33,685 nucleotides of DNA from an uncultured Lachnospiraceae bacterium (GTDB lineage: Bacteria; Bacillota; Clostridia; Lachnospirales; Lachnospiraceae). Each line of letters begins with the position of its first letter. Within the stretch, counting starts at the first letter, position 1. A program made the position numbers and the translations under genes. Location of the stretch: assembly GCA_945919075.1 (NCBI GenBank), contig CAMEIX010000029.1:1-33685 (forward strand), read 5' to 3'. This document shows, piece after piece, positions 16,896-26,340 of the stretch. The notes below the pieces were generated by a model. It was given only the letters and a program-made list of their open reading frames with translations. It was not told where the DNA came from and ran no database searches.

Positions 16896-18074
16896 ATGAA
16901 CGAAATCGAATTAAAATACGGCTGTAACCCCAACCAGAAACCTTCCCGTATCTATATGGAAGACGGTAGCGAATTACCTGTTACCGTATTAAACGGCAAA
17001 CCCGGTTACATCAATTTCCTGGATGCATTTAACGGCTGGCAGTTAGTGAAGGAATTAAAGCAGACAACCGGCCTTCCCGCCGCAACTTCTTTTAAGCATG
17101 TAAGTCCGGCAGGCGCTGCAGTAGGCCTTCCTTTGGATGAAACACTGGCAAAAATCTACTGGGTGGATGATTTGGGAGAACTTTCTCCTCTGGCATGTGC
17201 CTACGCAAGAGCACGTGGTGCAGACAGAATGTCATCCTTTGGTGATTTTATAGCCTTATCCGATGTCTGCGATGCGGATACCGCGCGTCTGATTAAGCGG
17301 GAGGTTTCTGATGGCGTAATCGCTCCCGGTTATACCGAGGAAGCCATGGAGCTTTTAATGGCAAAGAAGAAAGGCAACTATAATATTATTCAGATTGATG
17401 AAAACTACATACCAGCACCCATCGAAAAGAAGCAGGTTTACGGAATTACCTTTGAACAGGGAAGAAATGAACTGCCGATTGATGAGGAACTTTTAGGAAA
17501 TGTGGTTACCGTAAACAAGGACATTCCGAAGGAAGCATTAATTGACATGAAGATTGCCCTGATTACCTTAAAATACACCCAGTCCAACTCCGTATGTTAT
17601 GTAAAGGGCGGACAGGCAATTGGTATCGGTGCCGGCCAGCAGTCCCGTGTACACTGTACCAGACTTGCAGGTCAGAAAGCGGACAACTGGTTCCTTCGCC
17701 AGTCACCTCAGGTACTCTCTTTGCAGTTTGTGGACACCCTCGGAAGAGCGGACCGAGACAATGCCATCGATAATTACATCGGAGAGGAATATATGGATGT
17801 ACTTGCGGATGGCGCATGGGAAAAGGTATTTAAGGTAAAACCTCCCGTATTTACCAGAGAAGCAAAGAGAGCTTGGTTAGACAAGATGCAGGACGTTACC
17901 TTAGGTTCTGATGCTTTCTTCCCCTTCTCGGACAATGTGGAACGCGCACATAAGAGCGGGGTAAAATACATTGCCCAGCCCGGTGGTTCCGTAAGAGATG
18001 ATCTGGTCATCGAATGCTGCAACAAGTACAACATGGCCATGGCATTTACCGGAATCAGATTATTTCATCATTAG
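16896..18074 (+). CDS. purH: AICAR transformylase, stand-alone (PurH C-domain type)
   Basis: The 392-residue enzyme transfers a formyl group from 10-formyl-THF to AICAR, giving FAICAR. It contains the transformylase half only: LKYGCNPNQKPSRIY, SFKHVSPAGAAVG (the catalytic Lys-His pair), SSFGDFIALSD, YTQSNSVCYVKGGQAIGIGAGQQSRVHCTRLA, and the ending AQPGGSVRDDLVIECCNKY. The N-terminal cyclohydrolase domain of ordinary PurH is absent; that job falls to purO directly upstream. GAGAGGAT precedes the ATG. A perfect 12-bp hairpin and four 55-bp repeats follow the stop. Confidence 0.94.
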   Translation: MNEIELKYGCNPNQKPSRIYMEDGSELPVTVLNGKPGYINFLDAFNGWQLVKELKQTTGLPAATSFKHVSPAGAAVGLPLDETLAKIYWVDDLGELSPLACAYARARGADRMSSFGDFIALSDVCDADTARLIKREVSDGVIAPGYTEEAMELLMAKKKGNYNIIQIDENYIPAPIEKKQVYGITFEQGRNELPIDEELLGNVVTVNKDIPKEALIDMKIALITLKYTQSNSVCYVKGGQAIGIGAGQQSRVHCTRLAGQKADNWFLRQSPQVLSLQFVDTLGRADRDNAIDNYIGEEYMDVLADGAWEKVFKVKPPVFTREAKRAWLDKMQDVTLGSDAFFPFSDNVERAHKSGVKYIAQPGGSVRDDLVIECCNKYNMAMAFTGIRLFHH

Positions 18075-18102
18075 TTTCAAGTTTTCCCTGAAAACTTGAA
18101 AC
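18074..18102 (+). terminator. Perfect 12-bp hairpin at the end of the purine operon
   Basis: GTTTCAAGTTTT (18074-18085) pairs perfectly with AAAACTTGAAAC (18091-18102) around CCCTG, beginning at the last base of the stop codon. No T-run follows, because the repeat array starts at 18103. It may act as a 3'-end stabiliser or as a weak terminator. Confidence 0.5.
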
Positions 18103-18319
18103 GTAGCGTCGGCCCATTGCCGCAGGCAATTTTATATGGGCCGATGTTCCCGTGAGAGTAGCGTCGGCCCATTGCCGTAGGCAATTTTAAATGGGCCGAT
18201 GTTCCCGTAAGAGTAGCGTCGGCCCATTGCCGCAGGCAATTTTATATGGGCCGATGTTCCCGTGAGAGTAGCGTCGGCCCATTGCCGCAGGCAATTTTAT
18301 ATGGGCCGATGTTCCCGAG
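18103..18319 (+). repeat. Four tandem 55-bp structured repeats
   Basis: Units start at 18103, 18158, 18213 and 18268; the last is cut short at the downstream ribosome site. Each contains an outer stem CGGCCCAT/ATGGGCCG with an inner stem TTGCC/GGCAA, then GATGTTCCCG and a GTGAGA-like joint. Units 1, 3 and 4 match closely. Unit 2 differs in the inner loop (GTA for GCA) and in TAAAT for TATAT, neither breaking a stem. There are no variable spacers, so this is not a CRISPR. Confidence 0.92.
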
Positions 18320-18334
18320 ATGAGGAAAAGAATT

Positions 18335-19858
18335 ATGACTTTAAAAGACCTGGAAATATACGATCCCATAACCATACAGTGCCATGATAACCCGGATGCC
18401 GATGCCATCGGCTCCGGGTATGGCCTGTACTGCTATTTTAAAAGCAAGGGCAAGGATGTCAGACTGGTATACAGCGGAAGAAACCAGATTACCAAATCCA
18501 ACCTGCTTCTGATGATTGAAAAACTGGAAATTCCCATAGACTACATGAACCCTTTCCGGGGAGAAATATTGCATGTGGAAGGGCTCCTCATTACGGTGGA
18601 CTGTCAGTACGGAGCAGGCAATGTGACCGGAATCAGTGGTGAGAAAGTGGCAATTATCGATCACCATCAGGTAGAAATTGATAATGTGGAAAACAGTTTG
18701 ATTGTGCCGGCACTGGGGAGCTGCTGTACTCTGGTATGGAAGCTTCTTACCGATGAAAAGTTTCCCATTTCATCCTGCCCCAATCTGGGAACCGCACTTT
18801 ATTACGGGCTTTATACGGATACCAATCAAATGGCGGAAATCCGAAATCCCTTGGACATGGATATGCGGGATGAGATTGAATATGATAAGAGTTTACTGGT
18901 ACTGTTCCGCAATTCCAATCTTTCCTTACGGGAGTTGGAGGTAGCCGGTATTGCCATGATTCGCTACAGCTACAATGATGACTATGAATTTGCAGTGATT
19001 AAGTCGCAGCCCTGCGATCCGAATATTTTAGGACTGATTAGCGACTTTTTATTGCAGGTGGATGTTATTAAAAGCTGTGTGGTATTTAATGAAACAAATG
19101 ATGGTTTCAAATTGTCCGTCCGCAGCTGCGTGAAGGAAGTGAATGCCAGTGAACTGGTTGCCTACCTTACGGAGAATATTGGAAGCGGCGGTGGCCATTA
19201 TGAGAAAGCGGGCGGCTTTGTAAGTAGGAAATTATATGAGGAACGGTATCCCACCTTACATGCCGAAGCTTATTTTAACAACCGCATGACCCAGTATTTT
19301 GACGGTTTTGATCTGATCTATGCGGAAAAATATGATATTGATGTTTCCAACATGAAAAAATACACCAAGAAGAACATTCCCATCGGATATGTAAAGACGG
19401 CGGAGGTTCTTCCGGTCGGGACTCCCATTACGATACGTACTCTGGAAGGGGATATGGAGATGAAGGTAGAAGAAGACCTTTACATCCTGATCGGAATCAA
19501 GGGGGAGGTTTATCCGAACCGGAGAGAGAAATTTGAAAGATCCTATAAGACCCTTGACCAAAAATACCGGTTTGAAGAGATGGTATTGTCGAGGGATTAT
19601 GTTCCAACCATAAAGAACCGGGATGACGGAAGTACTTTACTTATTACGGATTACGCAAGAGTTTGTGTTCCTACCGGACAGGTCCACATCCATGCAAAAG
19701 AATTAAAGCGCGGTGTGAAAGTATTTACGGCCTGGGACAAAGAACGGTATATGTTAGGGAAAGCAGGGGATTATCTGGCGGTAAGATGTGAAGACCGTCA
19801 TGATATCTATGTAGTAGAAAGGGATATTTTTGGCAGAACCTATGAAGAATCAATATAA
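18335..19858 (+). CDS. DHH/DHHA1 phosphoesterase with C-terminal extension
   Basis: The 507-residue protein has the DHH family metal-site motifs: CHDNPDADAIGSG (near residue 19), LLITVDCQYG, AIIDHHQVE, and the DHHA1 signature GSGGGHYEKAGGF near residue 290. Relatives are NrnA nano-RNases and cyclic dinucleotide/pApA hydrolases. About 190 further residues at the C-terminus have no motif I recognise and may sense a substrate or partner. The ATG at 18335 is chosen because GAGG lies 9 nt upstream; an ATG at 18320 lacks such a site and touches the repeat array. It overlaps the TIR gene by 17 nt. Confidence 0.85.
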   Translation: MTLKDLEIYDPITIQCHDNPDADAIGSGYGLYCYFKSKGKDVRLVYSGRNQITKSNLLLMIEKLEIPIDYMNPFRGEILHVEGLLITVDCQYGAGNVTGISGEKVAIIDHHQVEIDNVENSLIVPALGSCCTLVWKLLTDEKFPISSCPNLGTALYYGLYTDTNQMAEIRNPLDMDMRDEIEYDKSLLVLFRNSNLSLRELEVAGIAMIRYSYNDDYEFAVIKSQPCDPNILGLISDFLLQVDVIKSCVVFNETNDGFKLSVRSCVKEVNASELVAYLTENIGSGGGHYEKAGGFVSRKLYEERYPTLHAEAYFNNRMTQYFDGFDLIYAEKYDIDVSNMKKYTKKNIPIGYVKTAEVLPVGTPITIRTLEGDMEMKVEEDLYILIGIKGEVYPNRREKFERSYKTLDQKYRFEEMVLSRDYVPTIKNRDDGSTLLITDYARVCVPTGQVHIHAKELKRGVKVFTAWDKERYMLGKAGDYLAVRCEDRHDIYVVERDIFGRTYEESI

Positions 19859-22328
19859 GTATGATGCTTTTATCAGTTACAGACATAAAGAACTGGATAA
19901 ATTTGTAGCAGAGAATCTACATAAGCAGATGGAAAGTTTCAAACTTCCCGGAAATGTATCCAGAAAACATAAAGGCGGAAGAACCAAAATAGAAAGGGTG
20001 TTCCGCGACAAGGAAGAACTGCCTATTTCCAGCAGTCTGGAAGATCCGATTATTCAGGCATTGGAGAATTCAGAATATCTGGTAGTAATCTGTACTCCCA
20101 GAATCCGGGACTCCATATGGTGCAAAAAAGAGATTTCTACCTTTATCCAGATGCATGGCAGGGACAAGGTTCTGGCCGTTCTTGCCGAGGGGGAACCTGA
20201 CGAATCTTTCCCGGAAGAACTGCTTTATAAAGAGGTAACCGTAAATAATCCGGACGGAACCACTTCTGTCGTAAAGGAGCCGGTGGAACCACTGGCAGCC
20301 GATGTCAGAGGAAAAAATAATAAAGAGGTATTAAAGGCAATCAAGGCAGAGCTTCCCAGACTTTTAGCTCCTATGTTTGATATGACCTATGACGATTTGA
20401 AACAACGTCACAGGGAACGTCGCATGAAAAAGATTCTGGCTGCCTCCCTTACCGTAGCGGGCGTATGCCTTGCTTTTGGCGCGGTAAGTACCGTAATGGC
20501 TTTACAGATAAACAATCAGAAAAATCAGATTGAAGAAAAAAATATGGAAATTGTGGCCCGGAATGCGCAGATTAGCAGTCAGGCCGAGGAAATTCGCAAA
20601 CAAAACGAGGAATTGACTTATAATCAGGCATTGAATCTGGCGGCTGAAGCAGAGCGGAAACTGGCAGACGGAGATAGAATCGGTGCCATCCAAACCGCAA
20701 TTTATGCACTTACCGAATACGAGGGAATTAAGATGCCTTATACGGAGGAGGCCCAGTATGCCCTGACCAACAGCCTGTATCCGTATCGCAAGAATTCCAG
20801 CGTTATTCCGGATTTTCAACTGGAAACGGTAGGGGTTGTGGAATCGTTTTGTGTTTCTCCTGATGGAAATCGTGCTTTTGTGGTGGATTCTGCAAATGTG
20901 GCATCCATTTATGATGTCAATGATGCGACTCTCATCAAGAGACTGAATAATGTGTACGTGAAGAAGGCGGGTGCATATGCCTTTCTCGATAATGACAGGG
21001 TGGCTTATGTGACGGACGGTTTTTCGGTCTGCATCTATGATATAAAAACGGACAGTGTGACGGAATGCTGGGTCGGTGAATGGCTCAACCAAGTATTTGC
21101 AAGTAATGATGGCAGGTATCTTGCAGGAAGTGACAGTGACCACGGATATGTTATGGATATGATAACCGGAGAAACCATATTTTCTTTTGTGCCGGATAAA
21201 GAAAGGGTTACCGGTCAGTTCGCGTTCTATACGGAAGGGGAAGAACCTCTGTTTTTATATGGAACCCGTGAAGAGGATTTTAGTAATTATACTATACATA
21301 TCTGCAATTTAAAGAGTGGAACCAATCAGGCAATAGCACTTGGAAATTATGCCATCAATTCCATGGTCTGTGACAAAGATTCGGCATATATTCAGATGTC
21401 CTATTATAATGATAATAAGGATGGGTACCGGACACAGGTCAGAAGTTATAATCTGAGTACCCGAAAACTGAACTGGAAGTATGAAGCAGAAGATTCTTTG
21501 GGAAGTGCCCTTGCAATAGGGGAAGGTGACATCCCCTGTATTTTTGTCGGACTTTCCTGGGAAGGGGTATTGTTAAACAGTGAAACGGGAAAAGAAATGG
21601 CACATTTTTCTTTTGGTTCATCCATAGTAGAAGCATATCCACTTAATAATGTAAATTTATTTGGAGTATTTACGCAGGATGGAGTATTCCACAGTATTAA
21701 TGCGGAAATGCTGGAAGATGTAATTATTATGGACTTCTTTATCTGCCATACCAATTCCATCCGGTATGCGGAGGCCATTAACGGAGGTTTCTTAATCGGC
21801 TCCTATCCGGAGAACAGAGTGGTACGCTACAGTCTGTTTGAACCCGACGTAGAGCCGGAAGAAGAACTTACAGAGTCTCCTACTACAGAGACTATGCCCG
21901 GCAGTGAGAGAGAGGAATATGCTATAGAGCATGGCTTTGAAGCACCCGAACTGATTGGGGAAATCTTCTTCAATGAAGATAATTCCTTAACCTTTGTATA
22001 TTACAGAGATTGTACGCTGCGCATTTATGACACGAAGGACCAGTTGTTAAATACGATAAAGGGCTCGGATAGCGGTATTAGGATTTATTACGGGAAGGAC
22101 CAAAACGGCAATTATTACGTTGGAAATTATGTAATGGCCTATATGATTTCCCCGAATCATAAGGTGATGGGAAAGATTTATTACCCGGAGGCCATTGATG
22201 CGGAGAGCAACAGTATTATTATAAGTGACAAATATGGTCAGAAACAGTATCGTTATCCCATTTACAGTCTGGATGAACTGATTGATATGGGAAAGGAAAC
22301 TGTGTTAAAATATACGCACACAAATTAG
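19842..22328 (+). CDS. TIR-domain membrane protein with outer beta-propeller-like region
   Basis: The 828-residue protein starts with a TIR domain (about 5-150): YDAFISYRHKELD, RVFRDKEELPISSSL and SIWCKKEIS, where Glu97 sits at the position of the catalytic Glu of NAD-cleaving TIR enzymes. One membrane helix follows (about 195-220), then a coiled coil rich in Gln/Glu/Asn (about 222-265), an AEAERKLADGDRIGAIQTAIYAL helical repeat, and a long WD40/propeller-like region (about 320-800) with an acidic Thr-rich insert near 680. The start overlaps the DHH gene by 17 nt and has no good ribosome site, so translation is probably coupled. Similar proteins are common in Lachnospiraceae and their role is unknown. 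NADase activity is only a possibility. Confidence 0.82.
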   Translation: MKNQYKYDAFISYRHKELDKFVAENLHKQMESFKLPGNVSRKHKGGRTKIERVFRDKEELPISSSLEDPIIQALENSEYLVVICTPRIRDSIWCKKEISTFIQMHGRDKVLAVLAEGEPDESFPEELLYKEVTVNNPDGTTSVVKEPVEPLAADVRGKNNKEVLKAIKAELPRLLAPMFDMTYDDLKQRHRERRMKKILAASLTVAGVCLAFGAVSTVMALQINNQKNQIEEKNMEIVARNAQISSQAEEIRKQNEELTYNQALNLAAEAERKLADGDRIGAIQTAIYALTEYEGIKMPYTEEAQYALTNSLYPYRKNSSVIPDFQLETVGVVESFCVSPDGNRAFVVDSANVASIYDVNDATLIKRLNNVYVKKAGAYAFLDNDRVAYVTDGFSVCIYDIKTDSVTECWVGEWLNQVFASNDGRYLAGSDSDHGYVMDMITGETIFSFVPDKERVTGQFAFYTEGEEPLFLYGTREEDFSNYTIHICNLKSGTNQAIALGNYAINSMVCDKDSAYIQMSYYNDNKDGYRTQVRSYNLSTRKLNWKYEAEDSLGSALAIGEGDIPCIFVGLSWEGVLLNSETGKEMAHFSFGSSIVEAYPLNNVNLFGVFTQDGVFHSINAEMLEDVIIMDFFICHTNSIRYAEAINGGFLIGSYPENRVVRYSLFEPDVEPEEELTESPTTETMPGSEREEYAIEHGFEAPELIGEIFFNEDNSLTFVYYRDCTLRIYDTKDQLLNTIKGSDSGIRIYYGKDQNGNYYVGNYVMAYMISPNHKVMGKIYYPEAIDAESNSIIISDKYGQKQYRYPIYSLDELIDMGKETVLKYTHTN

Positions 22329-22346
22329 AAATAAGGAAGGTTCAAA

Positions 22347-24017
22347 ATGAGCGAAACAGAAAGCAAGAATTTTATTGAACAGATTATTGACAAGGACCTG
22401 GCAGAGGGCGTCTATGATGAGGTGCATACCCGTTTTCCGCCGGAACCCAACGGATATCTTCATATCGGACATGCAAAGAGTATTTTGTTAAACTATGGTC
22501 TTGCACAGAAATATCATGGCAAGTTCAACATGCGTTTTGATGATACCAATCCCACCAAGGAAAAGGTAGAATTTGTGGATTCCATTAAGGCAGACATTGC
22601 CTGGCTGGGTGCAGACTGGGAAGACAGACTTTTCTTTGCGTCCAATTATTTTGATCAGATGTATGAAGGGGCTGTGAAGCTCATCAAAAAGGGAAAAGCA
22701 TATGTTTCGGACCTGACGGCAGAAGAAATCAGGGAATACAGAGGCACTCTTACCGAAGCAGGTAAGGAAGATCCTTACGCAAAGAGAAGCATAGAAGAAA
22801 ATCTTAAGCTGTTTGAAGAGATGAAAGCCGGAAAGTACGCAGACGGGGAAAAGGTTCTTCGCGCCCGTATCGATATGGCAAGTCCGAATATCAATATGAG
22901 GGATCCGGTCATTTACCGTGTGGCTCATATGACCCATCACAATACCGGAGACAAGTGGTGCATTTATCCCATGTATGACTTTGCACATCCCATCGAAGAT
23001 GCCATTGAGGGAATTACCCATTCCATCTGTACGCTGGAATTTGAAGACCACAGACCCTTATATGACTGGGTGGTAACAGAACTGGAATATCCCCATCCCC
23101 CCAAACAGATTGAATTTGCAAAGCTTTACCTGACCAATGTGGTAACCGGGAAACGTTATATTAAGCGTCTCGTGGAAGAAGGCATTGTGGACGGCTGGGA
23201 TGATCCCAGACTGGTATCCATTGCCGCACTCCGCCGCAGGGGCTTCACACCGGAATCCATTAAAATGTTTGTGGATCTTTGTGGGGTATCCAAGGCAAAT
23301 TCCTCCGTGGATTACGCAATGTTAGAGTACTGCATCCGTGAGGACTTAAAGATGAAACGGCCCCGTGCCATGGCAGTCTTAGACCCGGTTAAACTTGTGA
23401 TTGATAATTATCCGGAAGGGCAGACCGAGATGTTAACAGCCCCCAATAATCTGGAGAATGAATCCCTCGGCAGCCGTGAAATTCCCTTCGGAAGAGAATT
23501 ATATATTGAAAGAGAAGACTTCATGGAGGAACCGGTAAAGAAATATTTCCGACTGTTCCCCGGCAATGAAGTGCGCCTTATGAATGCCTATTTTGTAACC
23601 TGTACCGGTTGCGAAAAAGATGAAAACGGTAATGTGACTGTGGTTCACTGCACATATGATCCTGCATCCCGCGGCGGCAACAGTCCGGACGGAAGAAAAG
23701 TGAAGGGAACCATTCACTGGGTGCCTGCAAAGGAAGCAATTAAGGCTGAAGTCAGACTTTACGAAAACATTATCGATGAAGAAAAAGGTGTCTACAATGA
23801 AGACGGCAGTCTGAACTTAAATCCCAATTCTCTTACCGTACTGAAAGAGTGCTATATTGAGCCTGCGCTTAAAGATGCAAAGGCATACGATAGTTTTCAG
23901 TTCGTACGTAACGGATTTTTCTGCGTAGACTATAAAGATTCAAAAGAAGGAGCACTTGTATTTAATCGGATTGTATCACTAAAGAGTTCCTTTGTACTGC
24001 CCAAGAAGGAGGATTAA
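22347..24017 (+). CDS. glnS: Glutaminyl-tRNA synthetase
   Basis: The 556-residue class I synthetase charges tRNA-Gln. It has [17 protein letters not shown] (HIGH motif near residue 38), [35 protein letters not shown], and [18 protein letters not shown] in the place of the KMSKS-type loop. The C-terminal anticodon-binding beta barrels start near residue 350 and end [17 protein letters not shown] lies before the ATG. It begins 18 nt after the TIR gene and ends 1 nt before the DUF2225 gene. Having GlnRS means Gln-tRNA can be made directly, without full reliance on the GatCAB route. Confidence 0.96.
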   Translation: MSETESKNFIEQIIDKDLAEGVYDEVHTRFPPEPNGYLHIGHAKSILLNYGLAQKYHGKFNMRFDDTNPTKEKVEFVDSIKADIAWLGADWEDRLFFASNYFDQMYEGAVKLIKKGKAYVSDLTAEEIREYRGTLTEAGKEDPYAKRSIEENLKLFEEMKAGKYADGEKVLRARIDMASPNINMRDPVIYRVAHMTHHNTGDKWCIYPMYDFAHPIEDAIEGITHSICTLEFEDHRPLYDWVVTELEYPHPPKQIEFAKLYLTNVVTGKRYIKRLVEEGIVDGWDDPRLVSIAALRRRGFTPESIKMFVDLCGVSKANSSVDYAMLEYCIREDLKMKRPRAMAVLDPVKLVIDNYPEGQTEMLTAPNNLENESLGSREIPFGRELYIEREDFMEEPVKKYFRLFPGNEVRLMNAYFVTCTGCEKDENGNVTVVHCTYDPASRGGNSPDGRKVKGTIHWVPAKEAIKAEVRLYENIIDEEKGVYNEDGSLNLNPNSLTVLKECYIEPALKDAKAYDSFQFVRNGFFCVDYKDSKEGALVFNRIVSLKSSFVLPKKED

Positions 24018-24018
24018 C

Positions 24019-24888
24019 ATGGCCGGATTGTTATCAGGACTGGCAAAATTCGGACTTTCCGATTTAGAAAATGCTAAACTGTTTGAGGAAGAAAAAGAAG
24101 AAAAGGCTGTAGCAGCAGAGCCTCAGAAAAAGAAGGAGGTAGTTTTTGAGGAAAAAGACTACCTTTATGATAAGACTTATGACTGTCCGGTCTGTTCCAG
24201 AAAGGCAACGGCAAAAACAGTAAGATCGGCGAAACTGCGTCTGATTAAGAATGACTGGGATCTTCGTGCAGTTTATGAAGGAATCGACATACATAAATAC
24301 GATACGGTAGTATGCAACAGTTGCGGTTATGCAGCTCTTACCAAATATTTCGGACCGATGTTAGGAAGTCAGATAAAGCAGGTGCGTGAAAATATTTGTG
24401 AGAAAATCAAATGGACTCCGGCTAAAGGCGATACCTATACTTATGAGGAAGCAATGGAAAGATATAAACTGGCTCTGGTGTGTACCATTGTAAAACGGGG
24501 AAAGAGCAGTGAGAAGGCATATATCTGTCTGAAAGCCGCGTGGGTACTCAGGGGATATCGTGAGGAACTGGAAAAGGCCAATGCCACACCGGAAACAAAA
24601 GCCAAAATCGAGGAGCTTAAAAAAGAAGAGGAAGAGTATCTGCAGAATGCAATGGAAGGTTTCGTTAATGCCAAGATGACGGAGGAATACCCGATTTGCG
24701 GAATGGACCAGACCACATTAGATCTCCTGCTTGCGGAGTTGTATTATCATTTTAAGGATTATACCATGGCATCTAAGATCGTTTCTGCCATTATGATTAC
24801 TCCGGGAATCAACAAACGTATCAAGGACAAGGCATATGATTTGAAGGAAGAGATTGTTCAAGCCATGAAGAAAGAAAAGGAAGCATAA
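24019..24888 (+). CDS. DUF2225 zinc-ribbon-like protein
   Basis: The 289-residue protein has an N-terminal Glu/Lys-rich stretch, then two Cys pairs, YDCPVCSRKA (near residue 51) and VVCNSCGYAAL (near residue 92), expected to bind a metal. A helical TPR-like C-terminal part follows (YEEAMERYKLALVCTIVKRG and LDLLLAELYYHFKDYTMASKI). This matches DUF2225, whose role is unknown. AAGGAGG precedes the ATG, which lies 1 nt after the glnS stop. The MocR gene begins 1 nt after its stop, so all three are one unit. Confidence 0.85.
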   Translation: MAGLLSGLAKFGLSDLENAKLFEEEKEEKAVAAEPQKKKEVVFEEKDYLYDKTYDCPVCSRKATAKTVRSAKLRLIKNDWDLRAVYEGIDIHKYDTVVCNSCGYAALTKYFGPMLGSQIKQVRENICEKIKWTPAKGDTYTYEEAMERYKLALVCTIVKRGKSSEKAYICLKAAWVLRGYREELEKANATPETKAKIEELKKEEEEYLQNAMEGFVNAKMTEEYPICGMDQTTLDLLLAELYYHFKDYTMASKIVSAIMITPGINKRIKDKAYDLKEEIVQAMKKEKEA

Positions 24889-24889
24889 T

Positions 24890-26296
24890 ATGTATGATAT
24901 GGCTGCATTTCTGCAGACAGACAGTGATAAATGTCTGTATGAGCAGATTTATGAGCACATTCGGGAAGAAATAAAGGGAGGGAAGTTGCGCTATGGAGAG
25001 CGGCTTCCCTCTACGCGTACCCTGGCGGATTCCCTGCAGGTATCACGTAATACCGTGGACTTTGCCTACGAGCAGCTTTTATCGGAAGGGTATATCGAGG
25101 CAAGGGAAAGAAGAGGATATTTTGTATGCAAACTGGACCGGCACCTGCCCGAAAGCCCTGCTTTTGTGGAAAGTATCCGGGATGTACAGAGAGAAGAAGA
25201 GAAAAAATACGCTTACGATTTTTATCCCAACGGACTGGATATGAGCGTTTTCCCATTTGGAGTATGGAAGAGGATTAATAAAAACATTCTGACTGACAGT
25301 AATACGGAGCTGTTTTCCTTGGGGGACCCGCAGGGAGACTATGACCTGCGCGAGACGATAGTGCGGTATTTGCATGCTTCCCGTGGGGTGAACTGTACCC
25401 CGGATCAGGTGGTGGTGGGGGCAGGAAATGATTATCTTCTGCTGCTCTTGGAAAAACTGTTGGGGCGGCATATTCGTGTTGCCATGGAAAATCCCTCCTA
25501 TAAGCGAGCCTACCGGATTTTCAATTCCTTTGCCTACCATGTGGAAACCGTCAAAATGGATCAGAACGGAATGAGAGCGGATGACCTTAAAACTAAGGAT
25601 GTCAGTCTTGCCTATGTAATGCCTTCGCATCAGTATCCGACCGGGATTACCATGCCCATCGGACGGAGAATGGAACTTTTGAAATGGGCGGAGGGGGACG
25701 ATAACCGTTATCTGATCGAGGATGATTATGACAGTGAATTCCGGTACAAAGGAAAGCCCATCCCCAGCCTTCAGGGAGTGGATAAGCATGGAAAAGTGAT
25801 CTATATCGGGACCTTTTCCAAGGCCATTGCGCCGGCAATCCGTATCAGTTTCATGGTTTTGCCGCCGGCACTTTTGGAAAAATACAAGAAAGACTGTGGG
25901 TTTTATGCTTCCACGGTATCCCGAATTGACCAGAGAATCTTAAATGAATTCATTAAGGACGGCTATTTTGAAAGATACTTAAACAAAACAAGAAAACTGT
26001 ACCGGGAAAAGCACGATCTTATGTTGCAGAAGCTGAAGCCTTTTCAAAAGAAATTTCAGATATCTGGCGAAGAGAGCGGCCTACATATGGTACTTACCTG
26101 CAAGGACAAAAAAATAACCGAAGAAGAACTGGTCCAAAGGGCAGCAGAGGCGGATGTAAAGGTATATCCCATGTCCGCAGCGTATCTGACCTGTGTGGAA
26201 AAGAAGGATGCCGTAATCCTTTTAGGTTACGGAGGACTTACCCTGCCTGAAATCGAAGAGGGAATAAGCCGACTGGAAAATGCATGGGGAATGTGA
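24890..26296 (+). CDS. MocR-type regulator (GntR HTH fused to aminotransferase fold)
   Basis: The 468-residue protein has a GntR winged helix (about 10-80; RLPSTRTLADSLQVSRNTVDFAYEQLLSEGYI). A class I aminotransferase-like domain follows with VEDDYDSEFRY-like ligand residues (here IEDDYDSEFRYKG) and the PLP lysine in GTFSKAIAP near residue 311. These proteins are PLP-dependent regulators, several of them controlling vitamin B6 (PdxR) or GABA genes. No pdx gene is in the window, so the target is open. Its weak ribosome site sits in the end of the DUF2225 gene. Confidence 0.9.
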   Translation: MYDMAAFLQTDSDKCLYEQIYEHIREEIKGGKLRYGERLPSTRTLADSLQVSRNTVDFAYEQLLSEGYIEARERRGYFVCKLDRHLPESPAFVESIRDVQREEEKKYAYDFYPNGLDMSVFPFGVWKRINKNILTDSNTELFSLGDPQGDYDLRETIVRYLHASRGVNCTPDQVVVGAGNDYLLLLLEKLLGRHIRVAMENPSYKRAYRIFNSFAYHVETVKMDQNGMRADDLKTKDVSLAYVMPSHQYPTGITMPIGRRMELLKWAEGDDNRYLIEDDYDSEFRYKGKPIPSLQGVDKHGKVIYIGTFSKAIAPAIRISFMVLPPALLEKYKKDCGFYASTVSRIDQRILNEFIKDGYFERYLNKTRKLYREKHDLMLQKLKPFQKKFQISGEESGLHMVLTCKDKKITEEELVQRAAEADVKVYPMSAAYLTCVEKKDAVILLGYGGLTLPEIEEGISRLENAWGM

Positions 26297-26304
26297 GGTT
26301 ATAG

Positions 26305-26340
26305 GGTGTTGGGCGGAGGGAGATAACACCGAATTTTATA
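26305..26340. terminator. Weak candidate terminator between convergent genes
   Basis: GGTGTT (26305-26310) can pair with AACACC (26325-26330) across 14 nt, followed by GAATTTTATA. It fills the 39-bp gap between the MocR gene and the convergent toxin gene and could serve the plus strand. Confidence 0.3.

Noticed and set aside
18103..18319. CRISPR-like regular repeats
   Set aside because: The 55-bp units follow each other with no variable spacers and contain nested hairpins; no cas genes are present.
18187..18408. 73-residue minus-strand frame across the repeat array
   Set aside because: It is an artefact of the tandem repeats, which keep one frame open, and it runs into the DHH gene on the wrong strand.
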